Source of the DNA: Alistipes putredinis DSM 17216
GTDB lineage: Bacteria > Bacteroidota > Bacteroidia > Bacteroidales > Rikenellaceae
Direction: 5' to 3'
NCBI RefSeq assembly: GCF_000154465.1
Contig: NZ_DS499580.1
Location: 248,001-312,000, forward strand
DNA: 64,000 nt
The position numbers and the translations under genes are program-made. How positions within the stretch are numbered: position 1 is the stretch's first letter; every line of letters begins with the position of its first letter. Positions 9,290 to 18,500 of this stretch are shown here, piece after piece. The notes under the pieces were generated by a model. The model worked only from the letters and a program-made list of their open reading frames with translations, was not told where the DNA came from and ran no database searches.

Positions 9290-9416
9290 CTGCAAGCCGA
9301 AAGGCCATTTGCAGTCTGCAGTCCTTGCAGTTTTGCAGGGATTCTCCGCTTTCAATGCCCCGAAACTGCAAGACTGAAAAAACTGCAAGCTGCAACAGGG
9401 AGTATTTCCTTGCAGT
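9290..9416. repeat. Iteron-like cluster of TTGCAGT / ACTGCAA boxes
   Basis: About nine TGCA-centred boxes fall within 127 bases, in both orientations (for example 9308-9315, 9324-9331, 9365-9372, 9382-9389, 9409-9416). CTTGCAGTTT at 9324-9333 and AAACTGCAAG at 9363-9372 form a perfect 10-bp inverted repeat. The cluster fills the gap between the primase-like and helicase-like genes, so it may be a replication origin of the excised element or an operator for the primase-like gene. No protein-coding gene is seen here. Confidence 0.5.
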
Positions 9417-9426
9417 CTTTGGTTGG

Positions 9427-10815
9427 TTATTCATTTTCATTCATGGAATATTTGCCGGATTCATACACGATTTTCTCATAATGCCCGGCCTTGGCTTTCC
9501 GAAGAAGCCGGCTGTGACATAGCTCCTTCAGATAGTTCATCACAGTACGCTCGCTGATACCCTGTAGCTCTTTGCCTATGGCAATGGCCGTCTTTGTATC
9601 AAAAGTATCAGGCAGCAACGACAGCAACACCTTCGGTGGCTCTTCACAGGTGTCGTTCGCCATAAAGGAACGGATGCGGACATATGAATCCTCGAAATAG
9701 TCATTCAGACGTATGGCGGCTTTAACTGATACCGTATCCACAAACTGAAGATGGCTTTCATCGGAAGCATAACGCAGGACTTGGATTATCAGAGCCAGCC
9801 GTGCCACGTGTACCGGGTGTTTCATCTCCCGGCTGTCCACCTCGACATCATCCTCTATCCGATTGATACGCTCCACTTTCCTGTTCCACCAAGAGAAGAA
9901 GTATTCCTTGGCCTCCCTGTCCATAGACAGTACACGAGGCATTCTCTCTTCCGCTTCTGTATCATATTCCAAGGCAAACACCTTGTCCAATATACGCTCC
10001 CAGCGTGCAGCGGCCAAAGATGTCATTTCTCCGTCATCGTCCCGGTTTATCCATGGCGATATTTCGGGGGATTTGGGCAATACGAACAGGATGCGGTCAA
10101 GCAGTCCGTTTTCCTCGAACCCTTTCCTGAGAAGTTCATGCACACGCTTGGTCTGTGTACCCCCGATGATGTTGATACACGGATGTTCTATATGAACAGG
10201 AATAGTATTACTTACCCTTGTCACGTCCAAAGCCCCGCCACTCCATGCGGTAAGCAGCTGTTCTATGAGCTGCCCGTTCGTGTAGCGGTTGACAGAATTG
10301 AACATGCCCATTATCTCGTCCACCAGAATGACCACACTTCTCGGATTGTTATTATGGGTCAGCATAAGCGATTCGGGAGTGAAGTCGGAAACGATGGTAC
10401 GTTTCAGAACTGGTTTCCTTCCGTTTTCTCCTGCCGCTTTCCATGCTTCCATTTCTGCTTCATACGCCTTGAACAGGGCATAGTCATGTTTTCGGATAGG
10501 ACGGAATGCCGCCTCCAACGGTGGGGTCTTGCCCAGTCCGGGTCTGCCTATCAGAATGACATACAATGTACCGTTGCTCTGCCAGTCGCCTTTTATGCGG
10601 ATGCGGTATGTGCCGCCCAAGGCCGCAGACACAGCCGACAGCATGGACGTTGCGATGAACTCAATCTTGTAGTTCTCGTATTTGGTCATATCGAGTATGA
10701 TTGACTGCACATTCTGGGGAAACACATCCAAGGGGAATCCCGTATCTTCGGTATGCTCCGCTTCCATACGGATTCTGTTACATAGTTCAAGCCGGGTGTT
10801 CTTCATCTCAGCCAT
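9427..10815 (-). CDS. DUF3987 helicase/primase-like ATPase of mobile element
   Basis: The 462-aa protein has a P-loop ATPase core: Walker A IGRPGLGKTPP near residues 88-98 and Walker B VVILVDEIMG near 163-172. A C-terminal winged-helix segment follows (about 400-450, containing SERTVMNYLKELCHSRLL). This matches the DUF3987 family common in Bacteroidales integrative elements, where it is thought to act as a replicative helicase. Its start overlaps the end of the upstream DNA-binding gene by 8 bases, so the two are translationally coupled. The following primase-like gene lies beyond the iteron-like cluster. Confidence 0.8.
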   Translation of the reverse strand: MAEMKNTRLELCNRIRMEAEHTEDTGFPLDVFPQNVQSIILDMTKYENYKIEFIATSMLSAVSAALGGTYRIRIKGDWQSNGTLYVILIGRPGLGKTPPLEAAFRPIRKHDYALFKAYEAEMEAWKAAGENGRKPVLKRTIVSDFTPESLMLTHNNNPRSVVILVDEIMGMFNSVNRYTNGQLIEQLLTAWSGGALDVTRVSNTIPVHIEHPCINIIGGTQTKRVHELLRKGFEENGLLDRILFVLPKSPEISPWINRDDDGEMTSLAAARWERILDKVFALEYDTEAEERMPRVLSMDREAKEYFFSWWNRKVERINRIEDDVEVDSREMKHPVHVARLALIIQVLRYASDESHLQFVDTVSVKAAIRLNDYFEDSYVRIRSFMANDTCEEPPKVLLSLLPDTFDTKTAIAIGKELQGISERTVMNYLKELCHSRLLRKAKAGHYEKIVYESGKYSMNENE

Positions 10816-11161
10816 TTCTCTTCTTGCAATAGGATGTTACACTCTCAGACTTGCCTCCCGTCTGTACACGATGCACATCGGACTTGGCATACATGTTCTT
10901 GTTGCCGACCTTGACGGGGACAAGATAACCGCGCTTCGCCCACAGGTTGAGCGTACCCTCGCACACGTTCAGCAACTCACGGACCTGCCTTGTGTTCAGC
11001 CAGCCCTCTTCCGCTTCACGCTGCATGGCTGCCTTGTGTTCTTCCTGCTGCGCCATGATGGTACGCTGCACGATGGATTCCGCAAACATTTTAAGGTCTG
11101 TGGGAGTGACTTCCAGTTTCACGTTCGCTCCCTGTTCGACTAGACTTTCAATCGTAATCAT
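10808..11161 (-). CDS. Helix-turn-helix DNA-binding protein of mobile element (MerR/excisionase-like fold)
   Basis: From the ATG at 11161 the protein is 117 aa. Its C-terminal half holds a MerR/excisionase-type helix-turn-helix: WLNTRQVRELLNVCEGTLNLWAKRGYLVPVKVGNKNMYAKSDV. The N-terminal half is helical. Proteins like this serve as excisionases or as regulators of the replication and mobilization genes. The frame stays open to 11464, but the extension runs through palindromic leader DNA and a promoter and is not protein-like. The gene leads the unit HTH, DUF3987, DUF6371, mob. Confidence 0.75.
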   Translation of the reverse strand: MITIESLVEQGANVKLEVTPTDLKMFAESIVQRTIMAQQEEHKAAMQREAEEGWLNTRQVRELLNVCEGTLNLWAKRGYLVPVKVGNKNMYAKSDVHRVQTGGKSESVTSYCKKRNG

Positions 11162-11170
11162 AACTATCAG

Positions 11171-11202
11171 CTTTTGAAGTTTTTGACGACCATCTTCAAA
11201 AG
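11171..11202 (-). promoter_or_regulatory. Hairpin over the ribosome-loading region of the HTH gene
   Basis: CTTTTGAAG and CTTCAAAAG (9 bp, 14-base loop) end 10 bases before the HTH start codon. In the message this stem would cover the ribosome-loading region and could limit translation. Confidence 0.4.
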
Positions 11203-11241
11203 TTCCCTGATGCCCCGCTTCCGATGGCTTATAAAAGAGAA

Positions 11242-11307
11242 GCACCGTCGACCCTCGGGAAAAGGATTGACGGTGCAAAGGTATATCGGAATTGAAAGTG
11301 GTTGAAA
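11242..11307 (-). promoter_or_regulatory. Promoter and 5' palindrome of the HTH-DUF3987-mob unit
   Basis: On the minus strand TTTC (11304-11307), a 20-base spacer and TACCTTTG (11276-11283) match the Bacteroidetes sigma-factor consensus. An 8-bp inverted repeat (GCACCGTC at 11242-11249, GACGGTGC at 11269-11276) sits at the predicted transcript start. It could be an operator or a 5' stabilising hairpin. Confidence 0.55.
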
Positions 11308-11372
11308 GAATATAAGTTGGCATATTTGTCATGACAGAAAAGACAATTCTGACAACTCCAAACAACCTTATT

Positions 11373-12524
11373 TTACCCAGTTTCACCTGATTCGTCCGGG
11401 TTGGGAAGAGTTTCCATAAGGTCGGTTTTGAGTTCGTCCAGCAGGGTCTGGCAAATGTCGCCATTAATCATCACGCACATTTTGTTCACTCCGTCTTTTG
11501 CGACGTGTTGCGTTGTCGTCAGCGTGTGGATGGCCTGCCGATAGGAGCTTTCGCTTTTTATACCGCCCATGTCTTCAAACTGACAGGTAAGAGCTGCTGC
11601 AAATTCTTTTGCGCTACCCATGTTGGTTAACAGCCCAAGCTCATTCAGGGCATAATAGGTCAGAGCCTGCTCTGTTGCCGTATCATATTTGGAGATGAAT
11701 TTCCGGATAACTCCGATAACAGCATCTTTGTCGTTACAATCAAGATAATCTACAAGTGGCTGTACTTTCGCTTTCCGGCGTCCGCGTGTTTTTTGCGCAT
11801 CATCAACAGTCTGGGTATTGTCAGATGTTTGCCCTGTTCCTGTATTATGTCCTTCCTCTGTTCCGCTGTCCATTTCCTCTGTCACGGACTGTAACGCCCA
11901 CTCTCCGACATCGCCCTTTTCAATGGCTTCGTTCATGGAAAAGTACCTGTCCCAGTCGGTCTGGGTACGGAAACCGCTCTTGATGGACACATCTATAATC
12001 TGTCTGATGACAAAAGAACAGCTCATTTTGTCCGCCTTGTCTGCTTTCGGGTTCTTCATCTGCCTGTCTACCATGCCGACCATTGCCTCGAAGCTCTTGC
12101 CGTAATACAGCCAGCTCAACACAAGCGGTGCCGACAGGGTTATACCCGGATCTTTGGACTTGCCGCTAAAAAAGGATTTCATTCTGCCCCAAAGTGTGGT
12201 AGGAGGTGTATCAGGCAGAGGGGAACTCTCTTCCCTCTGTTTCCTGTACAGCTCAACTATCTGTCCGGGCACTGCATTCTCCTTGAACTGCAGGTCTATA
12301 TTTGCAAAATTCTCCGCACTGTCATCGTTCCAGCACAGTTCCCATTCAGTTTTGATTTTGGGCAGTTGTCTGAATATGGCCCGGCAGATGGCAAGGTACT
12401 GCTTCTCGTCACCGTTTGTCATCAGACGTGCGAAACGGACGTATTCCTCCCTGTGCGTGTTCTTCCACCGGAGAATGTCCTCCTTGAACTGTTCGTAGGT
12501 CAGTTGTTGTTCATCCATATTCAT
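11373..12524 (-). CDS. DUF6043-like hypothetical protein of mobile element
   Basis: This 383-aa soluble protein has no signal peptide or membrane helix. The N-terminal two thirds are helical with a Trp/Tyr-rich patch (LSAPLVLSWLYYGKSF). An acidic low-complexity linker then leads to a basic stretch (KTRGRRKAKVQ), and a second helical domain fills the last 130 residues. I recall similar proteins, labelled DUF6043, between integrases and replication genes of Bacteroidales mobilizable elements; the name is from memory. Function is unknown; position suggests a role in element maintenance or control of excision. Confidence 0.55.
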   Translation of the reverse strand: MNMDEQQLTYEQFKEDILRWKNTHREEYVRFARLMTNGDEKQYLAICRAIFRQLPKIKTEWELCWNDDSAENFANIDLQFKENAVPGQIVELYRKQREESSPLPDTPPTTLWGRMKSFFSGKSKDPGITLSAPLVLSWLYYGKSFEAMVGMVDRQMKNPKADKADKMSCSFVIRQIIDVSIKSGFRTQTDWDRYFSMNEAIEKGDVGEWALQSVTEEMDSGTEEGHNTGTGQTSDNTQTVDDAQKTRGRRKAKVQPLVDYLDCNDKDAVIGVIRKFISKYDTATEQALTYYALNELGLLTNMGSAKEFAAALTCQFEDMGGIKSESSYRQAIHTLTTTQHVAKDGVNKMCVMINGDICQTLLDELKTDLMETLPNPDESGETG

Positions 12525-12577
12525 GCTGTATTATCGGGTTAAATATAAAAGGGGATAGAAATGAGGAAACGGCCAAA

Positions 12578-13909
12578 TCAATCCAACAGGTTGACCAGTT
12601 CCTTCTTCATCTCGTCGTCAATCTTGCGGTATCGGGCGAAAGCGCGGCTACCTTCGGAATGTCCCGACATGGAGGCAATCAGGTTCGGGTCTTTGACCTG
12701 TTTGTAGAGGTTGCCTATAAAGGTCTTCCGTGCCGTGTGGGTGGTTGCCACTTCATATAAAGGTCTTGCCACATCCTCACGTGTCTTCGGGTCGAGGACT
12801 CTGACCATGCGGTCGATGCCCACATACTTGAGGATTTCCTTTATCTTCTTGTTGTAACCGAAATGCGAGAACCTTGGAAGCAGCGCATCTTCCAGTTCCT
12901 TGTAACGTTCTAATATATCCAATGCTTTCTGGTTGAGCGGTACCCGTACCGTGCCCGCGTGTTCCAGTTTGGTCTTCTGCGGAATGTACTCCACACAGCC
13001 GTCAACGATGTTCGCCTTGGTCAACTTGTTCAAATCGCTAACACGACAACCGATAAGGCACTGGAACATAAATATGTCACGATAGACCGGATAGGTGGCA
13101 CCCATTCCGCTCAAATCGGCATAATACACCTTGTCTCTCTCTTCAAGGGTAAGGTAGAACGGGTCGCCATACATGGGTTGTGTAATCTGGTACTGGTCAA
13201 ACGGATTGTTCCTTGTCAGTCCGCGCTTGATGCACCACTTGATGACGGTACGGATGCGGTAGAGGCTTCCTGACATGCTGTTCTCGGAACGTTGTTGGGT
13301 CACATCACGAGGCAATTCGTCTTTATAGAATACAGGGTACATTTCCACGTACCTATACTCCTCCTGCATCCAGAACTTGAAGTCACGGATGTCGTCAGCG
13401 GTAATGGAATCAATGCAAAGGTGAAATCCTCGCTGGTGCATGACTTCATGGCGGAAACGCTCGTAGCGCAGCACCTTTTTCAGATTGTCACGGTGGTGTT
13501 TCCAACTTTCATCGGCAAGAGGTGTTTCGTCCATGTATTTCTTAATCTGGAACGACAGCAGGTATTCGTCTGCCTTGTTGCCGCCCCTCGCGTTGATGTT
13601 GGGATGGTGGTATTCCTCTATCAGCCCCTTGAGCCAGTTGCCGTCCACACCGCGGTGGTATTCCTTGGTGATAAGGTGCGTAATCTGCTGGATGTCCCGG
13701 TCGAAGTTCATCCGCTTTTCCTCCGAGACCAATGCCACACGGGGCTTGTAGCCCTGTTTCTCCGCGCTCCAGTGGTTGGGGTTGATGGAAAGCTCGCTTG
13801 CCGCCTTGATGTCCACTCCGCCGATGTCCCGGACACGGAAATAGACACGTGCCAGATTCGTCACGTTGTTCTTGGCCGATGTTTTTCTGATGAATGCCGT
13901 CACTTTCAT
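12578..13909 (-). CDS. Tyrosine-type site-specific recombinase / integrase (first of pair)
   Basis: The 443-aa protein has an N-terminal SAM-like DNA-binding domain and a C-terminal catalytic domain with the expected residues: Arg in GCRVSDL near 288, HTARKTF near 390, His in SGHSEGS near 415 and Tyr in RYRKI near 425. It belongs to the Bacteroidetes phage_integrase/SAM5-type recombinases. It lies 13 bases downstream of a second integrase of similar length and C-terminus, and the two probably form one operon. Both catalytic sites look complete. The pair is the likely excision/integration module of the element, near one end. Confidence 0.9.
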   Translation of the reverse strand: MKVTAFIRKTSAKNNVTNLARVYFRVRDIGGVDIKAASELSINPNHWSAEKQGYKPRVALVSEEKRMNFDRDIQQITHLITKEYHRGVDGNWLKGLIEEYHHPNINARGGNKADEYLLSFQIKKYMDETPLADESWKHHRDNLKKVLRYERFRHEVMHQRGFHLCIDSITADDIRDFKFWMQEEYRYVEMYPVFYKDELPRDVTQQRSENSMSGSLYRIRTVIKWCIKRGLTRNNPFDQYQITQPMYGDPFYLTLEERDKVYYADLSGMGATYPVYRDIFMFQCLIGCRVSDLNKLTKANIVDGCVEYIPQKTKLEHAGTVRVPLNQKALDILERYKELEDALLPRFSHFGYNKKIKEILKYVGIDRMVRVLDPKTREDVARPLYEVATTHTARKTFIGNLYKQVKDPNLIASMSGHSEGSRAFARYRKIDDEMKKELVNLLD

Positions 13910-13922
13910 ATATATGTCCTCC

Positions 13923-15221
13923 TTAGTTTATCATCTCTACCATTTTGCGTTTCATGTCATCATCAATCGTTCGATAACGTCTGAACGCCCTGCTTCCCTC
14001 CACGTGTCCCGATAGGGAAGCTATCAGGTTCGGGTCGGGAACTTGTTTGTACAGATTGCCTACGAATGTCTTGCGTGCCGTATGGCTGCTGGCCACCTCG
14101 TACAAAGGTCTCTGCACGGTGTTGTAGCCGTGCGTGTCAAGGATGGTCACCATCCGGTCTATGCCGCAATGTTTCAGCAGTTCCCGTATACTCAAGTTAT
14201 AGGTATGCACCGTTTTGAACGGAAGCAGCCTGTCTGCATTCTTATCGTAGTGTTCCAGTATCTTCAATGCTTTCTCGTGCAGGGGTACTCTGACGGTCTT
14301 CGCCTGACACTTCTTCGTCTTCTGCGGCATATACTCTAGGAAACCGTCCTTGATGTTGTCCCTTGTCAGCCGGTAAAGGTCTCCGACACGGCAGCCTACA
14401 TAACAGTGGAACACGAATATGTCCCGGATGATGGACAACTTCGGGCAGTCACTCAAGTCTGCATTATAAAGAATATTCCTCTCTTCGGATGTAAGGTAGA
14501 AGGGATCACCGTAGGTCGGCTCCTTGCAGCCGTAGAGCGCATAGACCTCGTTGTCGGAATACTTCATCTTCTTGCACCAGTGCAGAAAGGTACAGAAGAG
14601 GTTCATGATGTTGATGACGGTAGTGCCTGAAAGCGGCTTGGGCTTGCGTTTGACAAGCAGGCGTGAGGCATAGAAGCCGGGATGCTCCTGTTGCAACAGA
14701 TGTTCATTTACGACATAATCCCGGAAATCGTTCATCTGTTCCAGTGTGACCGTCTCCACAAAGAGCATGAAGTCTGTGTTACCCAATATCTCCCTTTGAT
14801 AGTCATGGTAACGTGACATCTTGCGCTCGAAACGGATGATATGCTCCTTCGTCCTGTCCGCACCGTCAAACTTTACTAGATATTCATGGATGCGGCGGAG
14901 CAAGTTCGGATGGTTGCGTTCGAAGGCGCGGGCAGGGTACAGCACATCCTCGATGGCCTGTTTCAGCCATTTGCTGTCTGCCTTGTCCGAGAAGGTCTTT
15001 TCAACATGCTCGATGATGGCCGCAATCTGTCTGGGCAGCCGTTTCTGCTCGGTGGCAGGAACAGCTGCAGTGCGCTTGTAACTGAGGGTATCGGAATCCC
15101 AATACTTGTCATATACGGCAAGGGGAGAGACGACCTTTATATCCACGTTCTTCTCCCTGACCCGGAAACAGATGTTCGAGGTCGAGGAATCGCTCTTTTT
15201 CAGATATACGGAAACTTTCAT
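13923..15221 (-). CDS. Tyrosine-type site-specific recombinase / integrase (second of pair)
   Basis: From the ATG at 15221 the protein is 432 aa and starts MKVSVYLKKSDSS, parallel to MKVTAFIRKTSAK of the neighbouring integrase. Catalytic residues are in GCRVGDL near 277, SHTARKTF near 380, SGHVEGS near 405 and RYRTI near 415. The two integrases share motif order and most of the C-terminal block but differ strongly elsewhere, so they look like an old tandem duplication. Some Bacteroidales elements need more than one recombinase to integrate. An in-frame ATG at 15257 adds 12 residues that overlap the promoter and is less likely. Confidence 0.9.
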   Translation of the reverse strand: MKVSVYLKKSDSSTSNICFRVREKNVDIKVVSPLAVYDKYWDSDTLSYKRTAAVPATEQKRLPRQIAAIIEHVEKTFSDKADSKWLKQAIEDVLYPARAFERNHPNLLRRIHEYLVKFDGADRTKEHIIRFERKMSRYHDYQREILGNTDFMLFVETVTLEQMNDFRDYVVNEHLLQQEHPGFYASRLLVKRKPKPLSGTTVINIMNLFCTFLHWCKKMKYSDNEVYALYGCKEPTYGDPFYLTSEERNILYNADLSDCPKLSIIRDIFVFHCYVGCRVGDLYRLTRDNIKDGFLEYMPQKTKKCQAKTVRVPLHEKALKILEHYDKNADRLLPFKTVHTYNLSIRELLKHCGIDRMVTILDTHGYNTVQRPLYEVASSHTARKTFVGNLYKQVPDPNLIASLSGHVEGSRAFRRYRTIDDDMKRKMVEMIN

Positions 15222-15246
15222 CGGCAGTGTTTTTTGAATTACTCTG

Positions 15247-15254
15247 CAAAGGTA
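15247..15254 (-). promoter_or_regulatory. -7 box of the integrase operon
   Basis: TACCTTTG on the minus strand matches the Bacteroidetes -7 consensus 26 bases upstream of the second integrase. The -33 region (TGGG) is a poor match. Confidence 0.45.
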
Positions 15255-15527
15255 CAATAATTCCCGTATATGTTCCCATATATCCCGAAGAAACTTGAAA
15301 CGGATTAAAACAAATTAAGATGTCAATCCCGAATCTGATACCACATAAAACACTGTATATTAGCGGTTACATTTACAGTTATTATGCTTTTGTTTTCATT
15401 TTCGAGTTTCCCGAACACATATCAAAACATATATTGCAGTTCCACACTTTCTTTTTGATTATTCACCATTGAGGGGCCGGATGGTAATTACAATTTGAAT
15501 ATTCAATCAATTCAAATAATAATTACT
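15255..15527. other. AT-rich non-coding stretch; probable right end of the mobilizable element
   Basis: No ORF with coding character is seen between the divergent integrase and lipoprotein genes. Short similar motifs (CCCGTATATG, CCCATATATCCCG at about 15263-15287) lie just outside the integrase promoter, where recombinase arm or core sites are expected. No clear promoter for the lipoprotein could be picked. The exact element end cannot be fixed because its partner site is outside the window. Confidence 0.3.
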
Positions 15528-18500
15528 ATGAAAAAAATTCTATCGGTGTTGTATATTGCTACATTGCTGTTTGCAAGTTGTAGCGATGAGTATGACGATT
15601 CGGCATTGACCGGGCGCGTAGATAATTTGGAAAATCGGGTGGCCAAATTGGAAGAGCTCTGCAAACAGATGAACACCAACATTTCATCGTTACAAACTAT
15701 TGTAACGGCATTACAAAAGAACGACTATGTTACGAACGTGACCCCCATCATGCAGAATGGGAAAGAGGTTGGCTATACGATAACGTTCAGTAAAAGTAAT
15801 CCGATCACCATTTATCATGGTAAGGATGGACAAAACGGAACTGACGGAGAGGATGGGAAACCCGGAGTTGACGGTGAAGACGGAAAGAACGGACATACTC
15901 CCGTTATCGGAGTAAAGCAAGATACTGACGGGAGCTATTATTGGACACTCGACGGTGACTGGCTGACGGACGATAGCGGCAATAAAATCAAAGCAGAGGG
16001 AACCGATGGCAAGGATGGTACGGACGGGTCGAATGGAGAAGACGGGAATGATGGGCAGGACGGAAAGCCCGGCATGGACGGCAAAGATGGTATTACCCCT
16101 AAATTCAAAATCGAAAACGATTATTGGTACATTTCCTATGACAACGAGTCCACGTGGACACAACTCGGTAAAGCCACCGGTGAAGACGGTAAAGATGGAG
16201 AGGACGGTATTAGCGGTGATCCGATGTTTACGGATATTGACTATGAAACCAATACCGACTATGTAATTTTTACGTTGTCTAACGGTACGCAGATCAAATT
16301 GCCCACGTGGTCGGCATTCGAGGCTCTGAAAACACTCTGTAATCAGATGAATACCAACATTTCGTCTTTACAAACGATTGTTACTGCTCTGCAAAATAAT
16401 GATTATATTACAGAGATTACCCCTGTTATGCAAGATGGGATAGAAATAGGCTATACGATCAGATTCAATAAAAGTAATCCAATTACTATTTATCATGGTA
16501 AAGATGGCCAAAACGGGACAGATGGTTCGGATGGCAAGCCCGGGGCTGACGGACAAGACGGGCATACTCCTGTTATCAGCGTAAAGCAGGATACTGACGG
16601 CGTTTATTACTGGACGCTTGACGGCAAGTGGCTGACGGATGATAGTGGTAATAAAATCAAAGCCGAGGGGACAGACGGAAAAGATGGTGCAGACGGTTCA
16701 GATGGAGAAGATGGAACGGACGGAGCGAACGGTAAAGACGGCATTACTCCCAAACTCGAAATCAGAGAGGGATATTGGTACATTTCCTATGACAATGGAA
16801 CAAACTGGACACAGTTGGGCAAAGCCACAGGTGAAGATGGGACTGACGGAACTGATGCCGTTTCGATTTTCAAGGAAATTACCCAAGATGAAGATTATAT
16901 CCATTTCAAATTGCAGGATGATTCGGTTATTTCCGTGCCCAAACATCATCCGCTGTCTATCACATTCTCCGAAACCGAGGATATTCGGGTATTGGCGGAT
17001 AAAACATACTCGATCGGTTATACCATTACAGGAGCTGATGAAAATACCGTTATCAAGGCTTTGGCACAAGACGGGTTTCGGGCTGTGGTAAAAAAGACGG
17101 ACAATGCAACTGGAACCATCGAAATCACTACTCCGAGTACGATTCTGCCGAGCGAGGTGCTGATATTCGTCACCGACGGTAAGGAACGGACGATTATGCG
17201 TTCGATCAACTTTGTCGAAGGAGTTATCGTTGTAACGACCAAATCCTATACGGTCGGTTACAATGGCGGTACGGTTACTGTCGATCTCTCGACCAATATC
17301 GACTATACGGTCGAAATACCCGAAGCCGATAAATCGTGGATTTCCGTAGCTGATACACGTACCCGTGCCGCTATGCGTGATGAAACCCTGACATTTACCG
17401 TAGCCTCCAATTCGGCTCTTACAGTTCGTTATTCGACAATCCGGTTGGTCGATAACCTCGGTATAACATCAGAAACGATTCTTATCACCCAAAAATCTGG
17501 AACCTCACAAACCGTTCATGTTACAACGGCCGGAACCCTCGATCAACTTATCAATTCTGAGGATAAGGACATCATCGAGGAATTGACCCTTACTGGCAAG
17601 ATCAACACATTCGACTTCGACTTTATCAGAACGATGAAAAATCTTAAAGCCCTTGATCTTTCAAAGACCGACAATACGACTATTCCGGCAAGTTGCTTAG
17701 CTAATACTAATATTTCGACAGTTTTATTGCCTCTTGGTCTTACTGCGATTCCAAATCGTGCATTTTATCAAGCAGCAATCACTTCGATATACATTCCCGA
17801 AACAGTGCAGACTATCGGAGAATATGCATTTTATCAGTGTAAATCTATTACAGGGAACCTTGTAATTCCTGATGCCACTACCTCAATTGGCAACTACTGT
17901 TTCACATCATGTACTTTTAACGGCACCTTGACACTCGGCAATGGATTACAAACTATTGGTGAGTCTGCTTTTGGAGGGAACCAATCATTGGTAGGGGATC
18001 TAACAATACCTGTAACAGTTACGTCATTAGGCGCTTCTGCATTTAGTGGGAATGTAGGCTTCAATAGACATCTCACGATTGATAGTGGTATAAATATACC
18101 GTTTGCCTGTTTTTATGATTGCCGTAATTTTTCTAAACTCACTATAGCTGAAGGGGTTAATATTATTGGCGAGTCTGCCTTTGAAAATCTTTCAAGCATT
18201 ACAGGTAATCTTAAGTTGCCTAATTCCATAACATCAATTGGGGCTCGTGCATTTTTCGGTTGCTCTAAAATTGATGGGTATTTATCTCTTGGTCCAAACA
18301 TTACATCAATTGGAGATTGTGCATTTGTAAAAAGCATTGATTCTGAAGAAATAATACAAGAAAAAGAAAAGCTCTCCACCGATCCCGATATGGACTACTA
18401 TGATCGTATTATATACGACGATACTTATTATTCTGCTATTTTTTCCAAAATATATATCCAATCTTCACTACCGCCGACGATTACTATTAAATCATTTGGG

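Noticed and set aside
15820..16860. Gly-Asp-rich repeats considered as CRISPR or simple-sequence tract
   Set aside because: No equal repeats with unique spacers; the periodicity is Gly-x-y coding within one ORF.
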